Source of the DNA: JASEGV01 sp947085405
GTDB lineage: Bacteria > Bacteroidota > Ignavibacteria > UBA10030 > BY39
Direction of reading: 5' to 3'
Assembly: GCA_947085405.1 (NCBI GenBank)
Contig: CAMTWO010000002.1
Span: 62,001 to 126,000 of the forward strand
Length of the DNA stretch: 64,000 nt
Part shown: piece by piece, positions 1 to 7,677 of the stretch
Layout: the number at the start of each line of letters is the position of its first letter
Numbering within the stretch: the first letter of the stretch is position 1
Notes under the pieces: generated by a model
Databases searched by the model: none
What the model was told of the DNA's origin: nothing
What the model saw: only the letters and a program-made list of their open reading frames with translations
Position numbers and translations under genes: made by a program

Positions 1-1551
1 TGAAGCTTTTATTTCATCCGACCATGGATTATAAGAATACAATGTTTGAACAGCTACAGAAATTTCGTTTATGGATTCTTTCATCACCTGAATTCGCCGG
101 TCTGCTTCAGCTCTACCAAATAGGTCATCTCGATCTACACCGTATCTTGCATAAGATAATAGTATTTTTTCATCACATAAGTAATTTTCGATTTCATTTT
201 TATTCCACATTGTCTCAAATAGGGGTGTACCTGCCTGTAATTTTTTATCGAGTCTATCAAAGATTGCTACCCCTACTAAATTTTGCTTCGCTTCCCTCAA
301 ACCATTGAAATGATCTCTAGCTCTTTGAGGCAAATTTGTTGCTACATAGTGAACAAACACATCGTCTAAATATTTTACTGATTCATGTTTTAGTATTGAT
401 GCTAATTCTCTTAGGATAGCTAAGTCGGATGGCCCCTCAACATAAAGAATCCATCCTTTTAACTCAGCTTGATAATATTGATCAAAACCGATATCTGTCA
501 AAGCTTTTAATAGTTGGCTACCGCGATCAATAATGAGATGGGGTTTCCCAATAAATGCGATTACAGTATCGCGCCCAGCGGCTTCATTCAAAACTACTTC
601 AGAATGACTTGCGGCAATTATTTGCGAGTTATGCTTATCCGCCACAGATGTCAATAGCTGATATATCTGTCGTTGTCGTAAAATTTCTAAGTGGGCATCC
701 GGTTCATCGAGAAGTAAAACTGTTCCTTTATTAGCAAATAAATGGGCTAATAATAGTAAAGTCTGTTGTAATCCCCGTCCGGAACTTGACAGATCTAACT
801 GTACCCCTGAAGATTCCTTATAAGCCATAGTTATCTCACCACGCTCTTTTATATATTGAGGTTCTAATAGTGTAACTCCAAACAAATTCAAAATGTGAGC
901 TTTGAGTTCGTTCCACCCGTTTTCGGTTTTTTGTTTTTCGAAAATCTGGAAACATAAATTACGCAATACCTGCGCAGTCTGCCCTTCTCCTAATAGGACA
1001 TTAATTCTCCCTTGTTCCCATTTGGGTTCACTCGCTGCCAAACCTGACATTGGTGGAAGAAAAGCTATTTGTATATCGGGAGCGGATTGAGGAATTGACA
1101 TTCTGCTTGGTTGTTTCTTATCGTCCAACCTTAATGCTCTACAATAAAAAGATTCTGGATTTGCGTAGTCAAACTCTAAACCGCATTCCCATGACTTACT
1201 ATTTGTTATCCCAGATACAATGATATCAATTCTTACATTTTTAGTTTGTTGCTTACCGTCAATCATCTCCGCATCTCTAACGTGTAAATCTCTCCATAGT
1301 AGATTCGCTGCCGGAACTGGTATCGATATTAAATCATTTCGATTAATTGTTACACCCGGTCTTCTTTCTGGAGATGATTTACCTACTCGCAATTCATTCC
1401 ATTTTCTAACACCAATATACCATAATGCAAGAGCCTGTAAAGCAGTTGATTTCCCGGAATTATTAGGTCCGATTAACACAACATTTTTTCCCAATTCAAT
1501 ATCCACATCATCGAATCTTTTAAAATTTTTTACCCTTAGTCTTGTTAGCAT
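1..1551 (-). CDS. OLD-like AAA ATPase with TOPRIM domain (3' end outside window)
   Basis: 517 codons are open on the minus strand from ATG at 1551 and run off the left edge, so the C-terminus is missing. The start is fixed by AAGGAGGT six bases upstream. A Walker A motif GPNNSGKST lies at residues 28-36. An ABC-like SSSGRGLQQT stretch, a Walker B LLLLDEPDAHLE and the switch AASHSEV follow around residues 257-325. The region after residue ~370 carries YVEGPSD and AIFDRLD, which look like the conserved Glu and DxD elements of a TOPRIM domain. This is the architecture of overcoming-lysogenization-defect (OLD) nucleases, used in DNA cleavage and in defence systems such as Gabija; a role here is inference. 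It starts 15 bases after panB stops and may be co-transcribed with it. A partner gene would lie left of the window. Confidence 0.8.
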   Translation of the reverse strand, partial: MLTRLRVKNFKRFDDVDIELGKNVVLIGPNNSGKSTALQALALWYIGVRKWNELRVGKSSPERRPGVTINRNDLISIPVPAANLLWRDLHVRDAEMIDGKQQTKNVRIDIIVSGITNSKSWECGLEFDYANPESFYCRALRLDDKKQPSRMSIPQSAPDIQIAFLPPMSGLAASEPKWEQGRINVLLGEGQTAQVLRNLCFQIFEKQKTENGWNELKAHILNLFGVTLLEPQYIKERGEITMAYKESSGVQLDLSSSGRGLQQTLLLLAHLFANKGTVLLLDEPDAHLEILRQRQIYQLLTSVADKHNSQIIAASHSEVVLNEAAGRDTVIAFIGKPHLIIDRGSQLLKALTDIGFDQYYQAELKGWILYVEGPSDLAILRELASILKHESVKYLDDVFVHYVATNLPQRARDHFNGLREAKQNLVGVAIFDRLDKKLQAGTPLFETMWNKNEIENYLCDEKILLSYARYGVDRDDLFGRAEADRRIQVMKESINEISVAVQTLYSYNPWSDEIKAS

Positions 1552-1566
1552 TATCCACCTCCTTCG

Positions 1567-2379
1567 TTAAAAACTTTCCTCTTTGTTCGGAAAATTTCCG
1601 GCTTTTATATCTTTTACGTAATTTTTAAAAGATGATTTTATTGTTTTAGCTAACTCGGCATACTTTCGTGCAAAGCGGGGTTGAAAATCTTCGAACATTC
1701 CGAGCATATCGTAGCATACGAGTATCTGTCCGTCGCAATGCGGACCAGCGCCGATACCGATTGTTGGAATGGAAACCGACGCTGTAACTTTTTTGGCAAG
1801 AGCGGAAGGAATTTTTTCGAGCACTATGGAAAAGACACCCGCCTTTTCAAGTTCTTTTGCATCGCGAAGAATATTTTCGGCTTCTGCTTTCTGTCGTCCA
1901 CGCACATCATAACTTCCGAACCTGTGTATAGATTGAGGAGTTAATCCAAGATGCCCCATTACGGGAATGCCGATATCAACCAGGCGGCGAATTGTTTCAA
2001 TCATCGGTTTGCCGCCTTCAATCTTTACCGCTTCGGCGCCAGTCTCTTTTAAAACTCTGCCGCAATTCCGAACCGCATCCTCGATACTGATTTGGTAGGA
2101 AAGAAAGGGCATATCGACTACGAGCAGCGAATGCTTTACACCTTTACGAACTGCTTTAGCGTGATAAATAATTTCATCTACAGTAACAGGAAGTGTGGTT
2201 TCCTGTCCCTGAAAAACATTTCCGAGCGAATCGCCTACTAGTATTACATCGATACCCGCATCATCAAGCATGCTTGCAATTATATAGTCGTAAGCTGTAA
2301 GGGCTGTAATCTTTTCGCCGCGGGCTTTCATCTCGAGGATTACTTTGGTTGTAATACGTTTTATTTTTTCGGCAATCAT
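1567..2379 (-). CDS. panB: 3-methyl-2-oxobutanoate hydroxymethyltransferase
   Basis: This enzyme transfers a hydroxymethyl group from methylene-tetrahydrofolate to ketoisovalerate, giving ketopantoate, the first step of pantothenate synthesis in the cytoplasm. The 270 residues match the family's usual 260-280. Visible motifs are ALTAYDY near 26-32, VGDSLGNV at 48-55 (metal-binding Asp50), DMPF with Asp89, KIEGG at 119-123, MGHLGLTPQS at 141-150 and LEKIP with the likely catalytic Glu188, then GIGAG near 208. It lies five bases after the lipoate/octanoate transferase gene and 15 bases before the ATPase gene. No panC or panD is seen in the window, so it is separated from the rest of its pathway. 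Confidence 0.95.
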   Translation of the reverse strand: MIAEKIKRITTKVILEMKARGEKITALTAYDYIIASMLDDAGIDVILVGDSLGNVFQGQETTLPVTVDEIIYHAKAVRKGVKHSLLVVDMPFLSYQISIEDAVRNCGRVLKETGAEAVKIEGGKPMIETIRRLVDIGIPVMGHLGLTPQSIHRFGSYDVRGRQKAEAENILRDAKELEKAGVFSIVLEKIPSALAKKVTASVSIPTIGIGAGPHCDGQILVCYDMLGMFEDFQPRFARKYAELAKTIKSSFKNYVKDIKAGNFPNKEESF

Positions 2380-2384
2380 AATTT

Positions 2385-3155
2385 TTAAATTAGGGTTTGT
2401 TCTTTGTTATATTTTATCTCAGCGAACTTGATAGCCCATTCTTTTTCGAAACCCGCCTTAATTAATGCAGCCGACTCGTCGAACGATACTTCCCTGTTTA
2501 ATATCGTTTTCAGATCGGTCGTATGAGCGTCTAATGTTTCCTTCATTTTAGAAAGTATTTGTAAATCTTTCTCGGCTAAAAAATCGATGAGCCATTTGTG
2601 TTCGGGACCCAACAAGATTGAGCCGTGTTGAAGCACGACTTCTTTTCCGTTTGTTTGAGCATAACGTCGCTGGGCACTTCCGACTAATTTTTTTCCGGTA
2701 AATTGAATTTCGGAGCGGGCAGAACTTGAAAAACAAGGAACCGAGCCGGCTTCACGATATAGATTTTGAAAATTGGGTTGCGATTTTTCGAGTTCAACTT
2801 GTATTCCCAACATATTAATACCGGTTACAAGCGCCCGGCTGATTTTTTCATACACAGCCGCAACCGAATTATCCTCAACATACATTACTACGCTGTAAGT
2901 CAATTCGTTCCAGTGAAGAATTGCCCGCCCGCCGGTCGGACGGCGAACCATATCGATCCCTTCGGCCTCACATTTTCTCAAATCAATATCATTAATGTTT
3001 TGATTATAACCGAGCGAAATTGCCGGTGGATTCCAACCGTAAACCCGAACACTCGGAACGCCCGTCCCTTCAATTAACCGCGACGCTAAAAATTCATCGA
3101 ACTCCATATTAAACTTGCCGCGTCGGAATTCAGTATTAATAAACCGCCACATCAT
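2385..3155 (-). CDS. Lipoate-protein ligase / octanoyltransferase (LipM/LplA family)
   Basis: A 256-residue cytoplasmic protein of the biotin/lipoate A/B ligase fold. It should attach an octanoyl or lipoyl group to lipoyl domains such as H protein or E2. The motif RRPTGGRAILH is at 71-81, KKLVGSAQRR at 155-164 with the probable catalytic Lys, and LQHGSI at 175-180. A Cys at 141 in the context PCFSSS matches the position of the acyl-carrying Cys of LipM-type octanoyltransferases, so LipM is slightly favoured over LplA. No separate C-terminal LplA accessory domain is visible. The start is ATGATG at 3155/3152, overlapping the lpxA stop, so translation is probably coupled; either ATG could be used. 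Confidence 0.8.
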   Translation of the reverse strand: MMWRFINTEFRRGKFNMEFDEFLASRLIEGTGVPSVRVYGWNPPAISLGYNQNINDIDLRKCEAEGIDMVRRPTGGRAILHWNELTYSVVMYVEDNSVAAVYEKISRALVTGINMLGIQVELEKSQPNFQNLYREAGSVPCFSSSARSEIQFTGKKLVGSAQRRYAQTNGKEVVLQHGSILLGPEHKWLIDFLAEKDLQILSKMKETLDAHTTDLKTILNREVSFDESAALIKAGFEKEWAIKFAEIKYNKEQTLI

Positions 3156-3937
3156 TTTCGTCTTCCAATAATACCGCGTTTACTTTTTTGTATAAATTCA
3201 ATCAGGTTGTTTACTTCTTCTGTCGTTTGTAATTCTGATTTAATTTTCTGAACTGCTTGCGAAACATTTAAACCCGATGAGTAAAGAATGTGATATGCCT
3301 TTTCGATATTCGCAATCGCTTCGGGGGTAAAGTTTTTTCGTTTCAATCCGATAATGTTAGTGCCTTCAAACGACATCGGGTCGTTACCTGCAAGAATGTA
3401 TGGCGGAATGTCTTTCGACGCCCGCAGCCCACCGCCAACCATTGCATTTCTACCAATGCGAACGAACTGATGAATCGCTGTTAATCCACCTATCGTAACG
3501 TTATCTTCAATTTCCACATGTCCAGCCATATTTACTGCATTTGCAAGAATTACATTGTTTCCGATTATGCAATCGTGAGCGACATGAATATAAGCCATCA
3601 GAAAACAATTGCTACCGACTACAGTTCGCATGTGTGCTTTTGTTCCGCGATTCAGAGTTGCGTATTCACGGATTGTAGTGTTATCGCCGACTTCGAGTGT
3701 AGTTTCCTCGCCACCGAATTTTAAATCTTGCGGTGCAGTGCCGAGGACAGCCCCGTGTGAAATTTTGCAGTTTTTTCCGACTCTCGTTCCGTTTGCCAAT
3801 AAAGCATTGGACGCAATCTGCGTTCCTTCACCGATTATTACATTTTGCTCGATTACTGTAAAAGGTCCGATTGATACACCATCGCCGATTACTGCTTCCG
3901 GATGGACGGATGCTAATTTATCAATTTGAACTGCCAT
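3152..3937 (-). CDS. lpxA: Acyl-ACP--UDP-N-acetylglucosamine O-acyltransferase
   Basis: First enzyme of lipid A synthesis: it moves a hydroxyacyl chain from acyl carrier protein to the 3-OH of UDP-GlcNAc. The 261 residues show the left-handed beta-helix hexapeptide pattern (repeats of I/V-G-x-x-x) from about 14 to 170. The HVAHDC motif at 118-123 gives catalytic His121, equivalent to His125 in E. coli, and a helical C-terminal region follows from about 190. It sits three bases after the lpxC-fabZ stop and its own stop overlaps the next gene's start. Order lpxD, lpxC-fabZ, lpxA on one strand shows a dedicated lipid A operon. Confidence 0.96.
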   Translation of the reverse strand: MAVQIDKLASVHPEAVIGDGVSIGPFTVIEQNVIIGEGTQIASNALLANGTRVGKNCKISHGAVLGTAPQDLKFGGEETTLEVGDNTTIREYATLNRGTKAHMRTVVGSNCFLMAYIHVAHDCIIGNNVILANAVNMAGHVEIEDNVTIGGLTAIHQFVRIGRNAMVGGGLRASKDIPPYILAGNDPMSFEGTNIIGLKRKNFTPEAIANIEKAYHILYSSGLNVSQAVQKIKSELQTTEEVNNLIEFIQKSKRGIIGRRK

Positions 3938-3940
3938 TTT

Positions 3941-5401
3941 TTAATTTACTCTATATTGTTCTTTGGGTTTATCGTATTTTTTTTGAGAAGTATCCGTTGC
4001 AGGATCGATTTTATCAACAATAGCAGCCGACATTTCAGCTTCGGCAACCAAAATCCCATCCACATAAGCTTCGCCAGCCATGAAAGCCATCTTACTTCGT
4101 TTGCTAATTAATTTCAACTGTAGAACCAATTGATCGCCGGGCAATACCGGTTTACGAAACTTAACATTATTAATCGACATAAAATAGACTAGTTTATCGC
4201 CCGGATTTTCGACACCATTCAGCAGCAGGATACCACCAGTTTGAGCCATTGCTTCAACAATCAACACACCGGGCATCACAGGTTGACCGGGAAAGTGTCC
4301 TTCGAAAAACGGCTCGTTAACTGTAACGTTTTTAATTCCAACTATTTTTTCGTCCAACTTGAAATCTACAATTTTATCAATCAGCAAGAACGGATAACGG
4401 TGTGGGAGAATTTTTTTGATTGCATTAATATCGAAAACAACACCCTCTTTTTTCTCGTGTTGAAATTTTTTTACAAGTTTTTTTTGCAGATACATTTTGC
4501 GGACGAGTTTTGCAAATTCGATATTGCTCGCATGTCCGGGGCGTGCGGCAAGAATTTGTGCTTTGAAGGGCGCTCCGATTAAAGCCAAATCGCCCATCAC
4601 GTCTAAAAGTTTGTGCCTTGCCGGCTCGTTCTTGTAACGTAACATTTTATTATTCAACGCACCGGTTTTTCCTAAAAATATTGAACTTTCGATTCCCAGT
4701 TTTTGTGCAACCCGTTTTACTTCGTCATTCGGCATTTCGTTATCTACAATTACTATAGCGTTATCAAGATTTCCACCTTTTATCAGTCCGTGCGAATGAA
4801 GCGCCTCTACTTCGTGCAAAAAACAAAATGTTCGTGCCGATGAAAATTCTTCGATGAATTCTTTTTCGAGATTGAACAAACCTGTATGCTGACTTCCTAA
4901 CGCTGGATTTTGATAATCAATCATTACTGTAACGCGGTAATCATCGGTTGGCAGTGCAACAATATCGACCCCATTCTTTTCATCACGGTAATGTATTGTT
5001 TGATCGATTATAAGATAATCTTTCATTGCGTTTTGTGTATGAAGTCCGGCTTCCAACAGCGCATCAACAAAAGGTCGTGAGCTTCCGTCGCAGATCGGCG
5101 GTTCGATGTTATCTAATTCTATAATGATGTTATCTATTTGAAGTCCAACTATCGCCGCAAGTATATGTTCGATTGTGTGAACTTTAGCATCACCGAGCGA
5201 GAGTGTTGTTCCGCGGGAAACATCAACTACTAAATCGACTAACGCTGGAATTTCGGGATTGCCCCCTAAATCTACACGCTTGAATTTGATGCCGTAATTT
5301 TCGGGGGCAGGTTTGAAAGTAAGTGTGGTTTCAACTCCGGTGTGTAAACCGTAACCTTTGAGAGATATACTTTTATTTATTGTCCGTTGGTGAGCTATCA
5401 T
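3941..5401 (-). CDS. lpxC-fabZ: Bifunctional UDP-3-O-acyl-GlcNAc deacetylase / 3-hydroxyacyl-ACP dehydratase
   Basis: A 486-residue fusion. The first ~305 residues are LpxC, the committed zinc deacetylase of lipid A synthesis: HTIEH at 75-79 (zinc ligand His79), DGSSRPF near 105-111, HKLLD at 263-267 (ligands His263 and Asp267) and GHASN with His290. A short linker around 305-325 leads to FabZ, the dehydratase of fatty acid elongation: LPHRYPFLLID at 332-342, FEGHFPGQPVMPG with catalytic His369, and Glu383 in VEAMAQTGG. The fusion is well known in the Bacteroidetes/Chlorobi group and brings together enzymes that compete for the same hydroxyacyl-ACP pool. Its start overlaps the end of lpxD by 29 bases. 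Confidence 0.96.
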   Translation of the reverse strand: MIAHQRTINKSISLKGYGLHTGVETTLTFKPAPENYGIKFKRVDLGGNPEIPALVDLVVDVSRGTTLSLGDAKVHTIEHILAAIVGLQIDNIIIELDNIEPPICDGSSRPFVDALLEAGLHTQNAMKDYLIIDQTIHYRDEKNGVDIVALPTDDYRVTVMIDYQNPALGSQHTGLFNLEKEFIEEFSSARTFCFLHEVEALHSHGLIKGGNLDNAIVIVDNEMPNDEVKRVAQKLGIESSIFLGKTGALNNKMLRYKNEPARHKLLDVMGDLALIGAPFKAQILAARPGHASNIEFAKLVRKMYLQKKLVKKFQHEKKEGVVFDINAIKKILPHRYPFLLIDKIVDFKLDEKIVGIKNVTVNEPFFEGHFPGQPVMPGVLIVEAMAQTGGILLLNGVENPGDKLVYFMSINNVKFRKPVLPGDQLVLQLKLISKRSKMAFMAGEAYVDGILVAEAEMSAAIVDKIDPATDTSQKKYDKPKEQYRVN

Positions 5402-6449
5402 TTATTTTCTTTCTTAATTCTGTAACTTCCTTTTTTAAGGTTTCAAATTCTTTTAGTAGTTCAGGTAATTGTCGCTGCGAGACGATTATTCGCCTCATAT
5501 CGCCAATCTCCAGTGCAGGAGTACCGAAATAAGTTTTCCCTTCTTGGGTTATCGATTTTGAGATCCCGGACTGTGCAGCAATAGTCGTTCTATTGGATAT
5601 CTGAATATGACCCACAATACCAACTTGACCAGCTAAAATGCAGTTGTTACCGATTTTAGTGCTGCCCGATATACCAGTTTGTGCAGCAATAACAGTATTT
5701 TCTCCGATGGTAACATTGTGGGCTACCTGAACAAGGTTATCCAATTTTGAACCGTGTTTAATTCGTGTTTCTCCTAATGTTGCGCGGTCAATGCTGCAGT
5801 TCGATCCGATTTCAACATCATCTTCAATCACTACACTTCCACGCTGCGGAATTTTTTCATAAGTTCCATCCGGCTTCGGTGCAAAACCGAATCCATCGCT
5901 TCCAACTACGGTACCGGAATGTATTATTACATGATTTCCGATTTTACTTCGTTCACGAATCGAGACATTAGGGTAAATCAAAACATCGCTTCCAATTTCA
6001 ACATCATCACCAATTACAGTGTTGTGCCAAATTGCAGTGTTACTTTTAACTATAGCTCGATCACCCACGACAACATTAGCTCCGATTGCCGCGTCGCCGT
6101 CGACTTTAGCAGTCGCTGCAATTACTGCTGATGGATGGATACCTTTTGCAAGTGGTTGCGGTTCGGGATAAAAAACATCTATTAATTTTAAAAACGACAG
6201 ATAAGGATTTTCGACTTTAACAAGGACAATAGGATTTTGCCGAGAAGCTAATTCCTTATACTCAATATCTTTTGAAATTAATATGGCGGTTGCTTTTGTA
6301 GAAGATAAATACTTAGCATATTTAGGATTTGACAAAAATGTGATATCGCCTGGTTGGGCTTCTTCAATTTTTGCAAGGTGACTAATTTCGATTTCGTCGC
6401 CGCCGATAATTTCACCGTTTACAAACCGGGATAATTCTTTTACGTTCAT
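5373..6449 (-). CDS. lpxD: UDP-3-O-acylglucosamine N-acyltransferase
   Basis: Third lipid A enzyme: it adds the N-linked hydroxyacyl chain to UDP-3-O-acylglucosamine. The 358 residues have an N-terminal uridine-binding domain to about residue 100 (GDITFLSNPKY near 34-44), then hexapeptide repeats of a left-handed beta helix from about 105 to 320. VAHNVTIGENT places catalytic His244, equivalent to His239 of E. coli. The last ~30 residues are a charged helix. The start is three bases past the OmpH stop and the 3' end overlaps lpxC-fabZ by 29 bases, so coupling is likely. Confidence 0.95.
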   Translation of the reverse strand: MNVKELSRFVNGEIIGGDEIEISHLAKIEEAQPGDITFLSNPKYAKYLSSTKATAILISKDIEYKELASRQNPIVLVKVENPYLSFLKLIDVFYPEPQPLAKGIHPSAVIAATAKVDGDAAIGANVVVGDRAIVKSNTAIWHNTVIGDDVEIGSDVLIYPNVSIRERSKIGNHVIIHSGTVVGSDGFGFAPKPDGTYEKIPQRGSVVIEDDVEIGSNCSIDRATLGETRIKHGSKLDNLVQVAHNVTIGENTVIAAQTGISGSTKIGNNCILAGQVGIVGHIQISNRTTIAAQSGISKSITQEGKTYFGTPALEIGDMRRIIVSQRQLPELLKEFETLKKEVTELRKKINDSSPTDNK

Positions 6450-6451
6450 TC

Positions 6452-6976
6452 CTATCGTTTGAAAGTTTTTATTTTTTCAAGAACGGTAAGTGTCAGGTCG
6501 AATTTATCGTTTGTGTACATCAACAAAATTTCGCCGCTCTTATCAATGATATAGTCGTAGCTTTCATCTTTGGCAACATCCTGAATAGCTTTGTAGATTT
6601 TATCCTGAACCGGCTTCATCAACTCATTTTGTTTTTGGAATAGTTCACCGTTCTGTCCGAATTTCCGATTCCTGTATTCTGATATCTTCCGGTCAAGGTC
6701 TTGCAGTTCGCGTTCAGTATCGCTTTTCATTTGATCGGTTAAAATCAGTTTTTTCTTATCGTATTCGGCAAATTTTTTCTGCCATTCGTTCTGTATTTTT
6801 GCTAATTCGTTCTGCCATTCGGTTACTAAAGCATCTAACTGACGCTGTGCCTCCTGCGCCTCGGGAAGTTTGTCCATAATAGTGCGCGAGTTTATCCAGC
6901 CGATTTTTGCCTGCGGAAAAGCAACCGATGCGATTAATAAAACTAATGCGATTATTATTACTTTTTGAAGTTGCAT
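6452..6976 (-). CDS. OmpH/Skp-family periplasmic chaperone
   Basis: A 174-residue secreted protein. Residues 1-22 form a signal peptide ending near VAFPQA, followed by KIGWINSRTIMDKLPEAQ, the conserved start of the Skp/OmpH fold, and a long charged helical hairpin (about 45-125) that forms the tentacles in Skp. The family holds unfolded outer-membrane proteins and hands them to BamA. It is the second of two adjacent paralogues, ten bases after the first, and lies between bamA and lpxD as ompH commonly does. Two copies may form mixed trimers or have different clients; nothing in the sequence decides this. Confidence 0.9.
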   Translation of the reverse strand: MQLQKVIIIALVLLIASVAFPQAKIGWINSRTIMDKLPEAQEAQRQLDALVTEWQNELAKIQNEWQKKFAEYDKKKLILTDQMKSDTERELQDLDRKISEYRNRKFGQNGELFQKQNELMKPVQDKIYKAIQDVAKDESYDYIIDKSGEILLMYTNDKFDLTLTVLEKIKTFKR

Positions 6977-6986
6977 ATTTATGCCC

Positions 6987-7532
6987 TTATTTTGTTCTCT
7001 TTAATTTATCTAAAACTTTATAAGTATAATCGAAAGCGGGATCGCCGTAAAGTAAAACCATAATAGTTTCGTTGCGGTCGAAGATGAAAGATATTTTTTC
7101 ATCCTTCGCGACCTGTTGTATCACTTTCAATACTTTATCTTTGATTGGCTGCAAAAGCTTTTCTGTTTCGTCAGCCAGTTCACCGTCGTTCCCGAATTTT
7201 TGAGTTCGATATTGATTAAATTTTTGTTCCAATTCAACAAGCTCCTGTTGTCTGGCAAGTTTTTTCTGTTCGGGCATCATTCCTTGCTGTTTTTGATAAT
7301 CTTCGTATTGCTTTTGAAGGTCTTTACTCATTTTTTCTAATTCTGCCTGCCACACTTTGCCCATATTGTCGAGTTTCTTTTGAGCTTCCTGAGCTTCAGG
7401 ATATTCCTGTAAAATTTTTGCAGAATTCACGTAGCCGATTTTCATTTGCTGACCAAACGAAACACCAGCCACAAGAACGATAGCAATTAAGACGATTAAT
7501 AAGTTTTGCATTTTAAGAATTTGATTTTTCAC
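6987..7532 (-). CDS. OmpH/Skp-family periplasmic chaperone, first paralogue
   Basis: A 181-residue paralogue of the next gene with the same layout: signal peptide to about residue 28, MKIGYVNSAKILQEYPEAQ, and a Gln/Lys/Glu-rich helical hairpin with a PEQKK turn near 80. The chosen start is GTG at 7532, which has GAGGT five bases upstream. An in-frame ATG at 7511 would give a 174-residue form with a more typical signal peptide but has no ribosome binding site. The role, as for its neighbour, is periplasmic transport of outer-membrane proteins toward the BamA assembly machine encoded just upstream. Confidence 0.9.
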   Translation of the reverse strand: MKNQILKMQNLLIVLIAIVLVAGVSFGQQMKIGYVNSAKILQEYPEAQEAQKKLDNMGKVWQAELEKMSKDLQKQYEDYQKQQGMMPEQKKLARQQELVELEQKFNQYRTQKFGNDGELADETEKLLQPIKDKVLKVIQQVAKDEKISFIFDRNETIMVLLYGDPAFDYTYKVLDKLKRTK

Positions 7533-7584
7533 ACTTACCTCTATTTGTTATTTGAAATTTATTTTTTAATTAAACTGTTTCTAA

Positions 7585-7610
7585 TCCCGCAACACAAAAA
7601 CGTTGCGGGA
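7585..7610. repeat. Perfect hairpin, 9-bp stem
   Basis: TCCCGCAAC and its complement GTTGCGGGA enclose an 8-base loop. It lies between bamA and the first ompH gene and has no strong U-run after it in the minus direction, so it may be an mRNA processing or stability element rather than a full terminator. Confidence 0.65.
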
Positions 7611-7614
7611 TGCT

Positions 7615-7674
7615 CATTCCGACAACGAACTTAACTGCTCACGCATTGCGGTATTGTTAAGTTCGGTCGGAATG
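7615..7674. repeat. Long imperfect palindrome just after bamA
   Basis: CATTCCGAC (7615-7623) and CGAACTTAAC (7626-7635) pair with GTTAAGTTCG (7656-7665) and GTCGGAATG (7666-7674), leaving a two-base bulge and a 20-base loop. On the transcribed strand it begins three bases after the bamA stop. Together with the hairpin at 7585-7610 it could attenuate transcription between bamA and the chaperone genes or protect the bamA message. Confidence 0.7.
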
Positions 7675-7677
7675 GCA

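Noticed and set aside
1220..1570. 116-residue plus-strand frame
   Set aside because: It lies antisense to the OLD-like ATPase gene, whose own frame has intact Walker and TOPRIM motifs.
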